The notes under the pieces are model-generated. The model made no database searches. It saw only the letters and a program-made list of their open reading frames with translations, and was not told the DNA's origin. Shown in pieces: positions 15,125 to 19,142 of a DNA stretch of 19,142 nt (the stretch's first letter is position 1; each line of letters starts with the position of its first letter). A program made the position numbers and the translations under genes. The DNA comes from Emcibacter sp. (GTDB lineage Bacteria > Pseudomonadota > Alphaproteobacteria > Sphingomonadales > Emcibacteraceae). The DNA is taken from assembly GCA_027019205.1 (NCBI GenBank), contig JALUWZ010000035.1:1-19142 (forward strand). The letters run 5' to 3'.

Positions 15125-16249
15125 ATGGCCGGGCCACTGTCCCATATCAGGGTTCTTGACCTGAGCCGGGTGCTGGCCGGGCCGTGGTCAACCCAGATGC
15201 TCGGCGACCTCGGGGCAGAAGTCGTCAAGATCGAACGGCCCGCAGTCGGTGATGATACCCGGGTCTGGGGGCCGCCCTTCCTTGCCCCGGCGGATGGCGG
15301 GCAGGGCGACGCCGGATATTTTCTCTGCACCAACCGTAACAAGGTGAGCCGCCAGATTGACATCACGACCAAAGAAGGGCAGGCGGAAATCCGCGCCCTC
15401 GTCCGGGACAGTGATATTCTGGTGGAAAATTACAAGGTCGGCGGCCTGAAGAAATACGGCCTTGATTATGACAGCCTGAAGACACTCAATCCGGGGCTTG
15501 TCTATTGCTCGATTACCGGCTTTGGCCAGACCGGCCCCTATGCACAGCGTCCGGGATATGATTTTCTTATTCAGGCCATGGGCGGCTTGATGAGCATCAC
15601 CGGGGAGCCGGACGGCCCGCCGCAAAAGGTTGGCGTTGCCGTCGCCGACCTGATGACCGGCATGTATGCGACCGTCGGCATTCTCGCCGCCCTTGCCCAT
15701 CGTGAGCGCACGGGAGAGGGGCAATATATTGACCTTGCCCTGCTCGATTGTCAGGTCGCGATGCTCGCCAACCAGAATATGAATTATCTGGTCGGTGGCA
15801 CGGCCCCGACGCGCATGGGCAATGCCCACCCCAATATCGTCCCCTATCAGGTCATGGCGACGGCGGACAGTTTCCTGATCCTCGCCATTGGCAATGACAG
15901 CCAGTTCCGCAGCTTTTGCCGCCTGTGCGGGCAGGAGGACTGGATCACGGAATATCCGACCAATGCCGTCCGGGTCGGGCAGCGCGACCGGCTCGTCCCG
16001 CTGATCGAGGCCATTATGCAGCAGAAAAATACTGCCGAATGGATCCGGCTGCTCGAAGAGCATAACGTCCCCTGCGGCCCGGTGAATAATATTGCCGAAG
16101 CCTTTGATGATCCGCAGGTCATTCACCGTAATATGCGGCGCGAGATAACCCGGCCCGACGGCACGGTCATTCCAACGGTTGCCAATCCGATTAATTTCTC
16201 AAAAACCCCGGTTGACTATAAAACCGCCCCGCCAAAGCTTGAGCCATGA
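15125..16249 (+). CDS. CaiB/BaiF (class III) CoA-transferase, possibly succinyl-CoA:dicarboxylate type
   Basis: This 374-residue protein begins with the family signature IRVLDLSRVLAGPWSTQMLGDLGAEVVKIE (residues 8-37). The catalytic Asp is D175 in VAVADLMTGMYA, which forms the mixed anhydride in class III transferases. Other family stretches are ITGFGQTGPYAQRPGYDF and HNVPCGPVNNIAEAFDDPQV. GGAGG inside the end of the ALDH gene serves as ribosome site. The stop overlaps the chelatase start (ATGA). Relatives include the SUGCT-like enzyme acting on glutarate and hydroxymethylglutarate, and formyl-CoA transferase. Following a decarboxylase and an aldehyde dehydrogenase, it probably activates the resulting acid to its CoA ester. 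The exact acid is inferred, not shown. Confidence 0.9.
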   Translation: MAGPLSHIRVLDLSRVLAGPWSTQMLGDLGAEVVKIERPAVGDDTRVWGPPFLAPADGGQGDAGYFLCTNRNKVSRQIDITTKEGQAEIRALVRDSDILVENYKVGGLKKYGLDYDSLKTLNPGLVYCSITGFGQTGPYAQRPGYDFLIQAMGGLMSITGEPDGPPQKVGVAVADLMTGMYATVGILAALAHRERTGEGQYIDLALLDCQVAMLANQNMNYLVGGTAPTRMGNAHPNIVPYQVMATADSFLILAIGNDSQFRSFCRLCGQEDWITEYPTNAVRVGQRDRLVPLIEAIMQQKNTAEWIRLLEEHNVPCGPVNNIAEAFDDPQVIHRNMRREITRPDGTVIPTVANPINFSKTPVDYKTAPPKLEP

Positions 16250-16983
16250 GCGCCTCCACGCCCGCTATCCTGATCTGTGGTCACGGTAGCCGGAATCCTG
16301 ATGCCGCGCCCGAATTTTTCCGTCTGGTGGAAAAAATCCGGCAAAGACGACCGGGGCAGATGATCACCGGGGCCTTTCTCGAATTCAACCAGCCAACGAT
16401 AGAAGATGCTTTGCAGGATATTTATGATCAGGGGGAGCGCAACATCATTGCCCAGCCGCTGACCCTTTATGCGGCGGACCACAGCCACCGGGACATTCCG
16501 GATATACTCAACCGCTTTCAGCAAAAACACCCGGATATGACCTTGCGTTACGGCGCGGCGCTCGGCCTCTGCCCGCCGGTGATTGACGCCGCAGTCCATG
16601 TGGTGACGCCTTTTCTGCAAGAAGACTGTGAAATACTGGTGGTCGGGCGCGGATCGCCGGACCGCAGGGTCGCCGACCAGACAATAAATCTGTGCCAGAA
16701 ACTCCATCAGAGGCTACCGGCGCATCACATAAGATATTGCTATGCCGGGCATAGTCTGCCAATGCTTGTCCCGGCCCTTGAACAGGCGGCGCGGTCCCAT
16801 TACCGCGCGGCTGTCATCCTGCCGTTCCTGCTGTTCCCCGGGCGGTTGCTTGAGGAAATCTATCATGCGGTTGACGGGGTCGCGGCACAATATCCTGCTG
16901 TCCATTTTCATAAAGCGCCGCCCCTCGGCCCGCAGAATTCGATTGCCGATGCTGCCCTGGTCCGGATTGACGCCCTCTCGTAA
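16246..16983 (+). CDS. cbiX: CbiX-type sirohydrochlorin chelatase, two-domain form
   Basis: This 245-residue protein is made of two similar halves. The N-terminal half keeps both chelatase histidines: H13 in ICGHGSRNPDA and H79 in AADHSHRDIP. The C-terminal half has GRGSPDRR in place of GHGSR (Arg 135 for His) and LLFPGRLLEEI in place of the second His site, so only the first half should be catalytic. CbiX inserts cobalt or iron into sirohydrochlorin for cobalamin or sirohaem. It is coupled by a 4-base overlap to the CoA-transferase gene, an unusual place for a tetrapyrrole gene. The stop lies 4 bases from the stop of the convergent molybdoenzyme gene. The family call is solid; the role in this operon is unclear. 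Confidence 0.85.
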   Translation: MSASTPAILICGHGSRNPDAAPEFFRLVEKIRQRRPGQMITGAFLEFNQPTIEDALQDIYDQGERNIIAQPLTLYAADHSHRDIPDILNRFQQKHPDMTLRYGAALGLCPPVIDAAVHVVTPFLQEDCEILVVGRGSPDRRVADQTINLCQKLHQRLPAHHIRYCYAGHSLPMLVPALEQAARSHYRAAVILPFLLFPGRLLEEIYHAVDGVAAQYPAVHFHKAPPLGPQNSIADAALVRIDALS

Positions 16984-16987
16984 CCTG

Positions 16988-19138
16988 CTACGTGACCTCC
17001 ATCCCCGCGCGGGAAAAGGGCAGGGATCTCAGCCGCTTTCCGGTCAGGGCAAAAATCGCATTGGCGAGCGCCGGGGCCAGCGGCGGCAGACCCGGTTCAC
17101 CAATGCCTGCCGGGGGTTCCGCACTCGGGACAAGATGAACATTAATTTCCGGGATATTGGCGATTTTAAGCGCCGGATAATCATGAAAATTACTTTGCTC
17201 GACCGCGCCGTCCTTTATGGTGATCTCGCCGTCCACTGCGGCGGTCAGGCCATAGATTACCGCACTTTGAATCTGGGCCTCGACAATCGACGGGTTGATC
17301 ACCGTACCGCAATCAACCGCGCAGGTAACTTTATGAATTTTAACCGCATTGTCGCCGGTGCGGGAGATTTCCACCACCTGTGCGACATAGCTGCCAAAGC
17401 TTTTGACCAGCGCAACACCTCGCGCCCGGCCCGGTTCAGGCGGATTGTGCCAGCCGGATTTTTCCGCCACCAGATCAAGTGTGCCGATATGGCGCATGTC
17501 TGCCCCGAGCAGGCGACGGCGCAACGCGAAAGGGTCTTCGTCCCGCATATGGGCCAGCTCGTCGATAAAGCTTTCACGAACAAAAGCATTCTGTGACTGG
17601 CCGACAGAACGCCACCAGCCGACCGGAATACCAAGGTCACGGCGGACATAGTCAACCCGGGCATTCCGAAAGCCGTAAGGCTGATCGCTCAGGCCGTCGA
17701 CGGCGGCATTATCCAGCATGCTTTTCGGAAAATGGGCCACCCGGGCCAATATTGACGGCGCGACAAGCCGACAGTCAAAGGCCAGCGCTGTGCCGTCCTT
17801 GCCAAATGCCGCCCGCAGCCGGGTGACCGAGGCCGGACGATAAAAATCATGGGCAATATCCTCCTCCCGCGACCAGATCAGCTTGACCGGGCGACGCAGT
17901 GCTTTTGAGGCGAGCACCGCCTGCTCGACAAAATCGGTCTCGCCCCGACGGCCAAAGCCGCCACCAAGAAAGGTCACCTCCACCCGGACCTTGTCGAGCG
18001 GCAGACCGCATATTTTTGCCGCGAGCGCCCGCGCGGCACCCGGTGACTGGGTCGGGGCCCAGATATGGCAGCTGTCCGCCGTCACCTCCGCCGTGCAGCT
18101 CATCGGCTCCATACAGCTATGGGCCAGATAGGGGGTCTCGTAAATAGCGGACAGTGTTTGCCCGGTCCCGTGATCAATTTCGGCCCTGGCATCGCCTTTG
18201 TTCAGGGCAACCAGTCCGTCCTCTTCAAGACCCTGATGCAGGGCTGCTGAAATATTGTCACTGGTTACCCCGCCGTTGGGGCCGGGGGTGAAAATAATGT
18301 CAAGCTGCTCTGCCGCCATATGGGCCTGCCAATAGCTGTCGGCCACCACGACGACCCCGGCGGGAACCGGCACCACCGCCCGGACACCGGGCAGGGCAAG
18401 GGCGGCCTTGTCATTATGGCTTTTCACCACGCCGCCAAATATCGGACTGACCTTTGCCGTGGCAATCAGCATCCCGGGGCGCTTGACATCAATGCCGTAA
18501 ACTGCCGTGCCATCAACCTTTGACGGGGTGTCCCGGCGCGGCAGCGGGTGACCGATAAGGGTGAAGTCCTCCACCTTTTTCAGGGTCGGATTTTCCGGAA
18601 TTTTTCTTTTGGCGGCCAGTACGGCCAAGGTTCCGTAGCCGAGGCTGCGCCCGCTCGCTTTATGGCTGACGAGCGATTTTTCCGTGACACAGGCAGATGC
18701 CTCAACTTTCCAGATATCAGCCGCCGCTTCCCTCAGCATATGCCGGGCCGCCGCCCCCATCTCGCGCAGTGGCCCGTACCAGCCGACAACCGAATGGCTG
18801 CCGCCGGTGGTCTGTCCGCCGCGCCCGGTGCGGAATCCATAGGCCGGGTCCGCCGGGGCGGTTTCGGCAACCACCCGCCCCCAGTCGGCATCAAGCTCAT
18901 CAGCCAGAATCATCGGCAGGGCGGTAAACACCCCCTGTCCCATTTCCGAATTTGGCACCTGAATGGTTATTGTGCCGTCCCGGGCAATGGTCAGGAAGGC
19001 GTTGAAAGCTGCCGCCGGGGCGGAAGAAGCTCCCTCCTCCTGTGAACAGGCGGACAGCGTGATGCCAAGGATCAGACTGCCTGCTACGGCGGCGGTGGAG
19101 GCCAGAAAAACCCGTCGGTTAACATTTGCTATGGTCAT
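16988..19138 (-). CDS. Molybdopterin-binding large subunit, isoquinoline 1-oxidoreductase beta (IorB) type, Tat-exported
   Basis: This is a complete 716-residue member of the xanthine dehydrogenase family large subunits. The N-terminus has a twin-arginine motif (NRRVFLAS), a hydrophobic stretch and a lipobox LSAC with C31, predicting Tat export and lipid anchoring. Cofactor loops follow: GQGVFTALP (68-76), GRGGQTTGG (105-113), GGGFGRRGE (392-400), VGWWRSVGQSQNAFV (506-520), and the catalytic Glu E681 in GIGEPGLPPLAPA. The 2Fe-2S small subunit (IorA) that should precede it would lie beyond the right edge, as would its ribosome site; the ATG is 4 bases from the window end. It likely hydroxylates an N-heteroaromatic or oxidises an aldehyde in the periplasm. 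It is convergent with the chelatase gene. Confidence 0.92.
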   Translation of the reverse strand: MTIANVNRRVFLASTAAVAGSLILGITLSACSQEEGASSAPAAAFNAFLTIARDGTITIQVPNSEMGQGVFTALPMILADELDADWGRVVAETAPADPAYGFRTGRGGQTTGGSHSVVGWYGPLREMGAAARHMLREAAADIWKVEASACVTEKSLVSHKASGRSLGYGTLAVLAAKRKIPENPTLKKVEDFTLIGHPLPRRDTPSKVDGTAVYGIDVKRPGMLIATAKVSPIFGGVVKSHNDKAALALPGVRAVVPVPAGVVVVADSYWQAHMAAEQLDIIFTPGPNGGVTSDNISAALHQGLEEDGLVALNKGDARAEIDHGTGQTLSAIYETPYLAHSCMEPMSCTAEVTADSCHIWAPTQSPGAARALAAKICGLPLDKVRVEVTFLGGGFGRRGETDFVEQAVLASKALRRPVKLIWSREEDIAHDFYRPASVTRLRAAFGKDGTALAFDCRLVAPSILARVAHFPKSMLDNAAVDGLSDQPYGFRNARVDYVRRDLGIPVGWWRSVGQSQNAFVRESFIDELAHMRDEDPFALRRRLLGADMRHIGTLDLVAEKSGWHNPPEPGRARGVALVKSFGSYVAQVVEISRTGDNAVKIHKVTCAVDCGTVINPSIVEAQIQSAVIYGLTAAVDGEITIKDGAVEQSNFHDYPALKIANIPEINVHLVPSAEPPAGIGEPGLPPLAPALANAIFALTGKRLRSLPFSRAGMEVT

Positions 19139-19142
19139 TTTA

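Noticed and set aside
11938..16249. Oxalate degradation pair (oxalyl-CoA decarboxylase plus formyl-CoA transferase)
   Set aside because: The TPP protein reads like the acetolactate-synthase/decarboxylase group, and an ALDH7 gene lies between the two; oxalate use does not need it.

Overview
The window looks like chromosome of an alphaproteobacterium with moderately high GC coding sequence and A+T-rich promoter gaps. A TonB-dependent receptor with an EEIVITASKR-type plug start, a monooxygenase/DUF2783/metallo-hydrolase trio, an ALDH7-type dehydrogenase and an exported isoquinoline-oxidoreductase-type molybdoenzyme all suit free-living Alphaproteobacteria. The exact order is a guess; Emcibacterales/Kordiimonadales or a neighbour would fit. 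No rRNA, tRNA, CRISPR array, insertion sequence or phage gene was seen.

Left part (1-5316), all on the minus strand. First comes the N-terminal part of a TonB-dependent outer-membrane receptor cut by the window edge, with an AraC-family regulator (AraC_binding_2/FeaR-like) upstream of it. Next is a compact operon transcribed as MBL-fold hydrolase, FAD-dependent aromatic-type monooxygenase, DUF2783 small protein. A candidate promoter overlapping a 12-bp inverted repeat precedes it. The MBL protein lacks the Asp-His half of its HxHxDH motif. A small four-helix membrane protein of unknown function follows.

Middle part (5556-10153), minus strand. This is a tightly coupled operon encoding a QhpG-like flavin monooxygenase, a QhpF-like ABC exporter, a QhpE-like cytoplasmic subtilisin and a LuxR-type regulator. 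The first three are the maturation proteins of quinohemoprotein amine dehydrogenase (QHNDH), which builds cysteine tryptophylquinone on a cross-linked small subunit. The enzyme subunits and the radical-SAM cross-linker (qhpA, qhpB, qhpC, qhpD) are not in the window. The maturation module is therefore detached from its substrate, or serves another peptide. The exporter gene has no ATG start, and its best ribosome site points to an AUU codon.

Right part (10316-16983), plus strand. A divergently transcribed LLM-class flavin/F420-type oxidoreductase has a strong sigma-70-like promoter. An Lrp/AsnC regulator follows, then a four-gene operon with overlapping or nearly touching genes: TPP-dependent 2-oxoacid decarboxylase-like enzyme, ALDH7-family dehydrogenase (alpha-aminoadipate semialdehyde type), CaiB/BaiF CoA-transferase, and a two-domain CbiX chelatase. 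The enzyme order suggests 2-oxo acid to aldehyde to acid to acyl-CoA, possibly the tail of lysine catabolism (2-oxoadipate to glutaryl-CoA). TGTTCA repeats in front of the TPP gene are candidate operators for the Lrp-type protein.

Far right (16988-19138), minus strand, convergent with the chelatase gene. This is a molybdopterin-binding large subunit (IorB-like) with a Tat signal and lipobox. Its 2Fe-2S partner is not in the window and presumably lies beyond the right edge.
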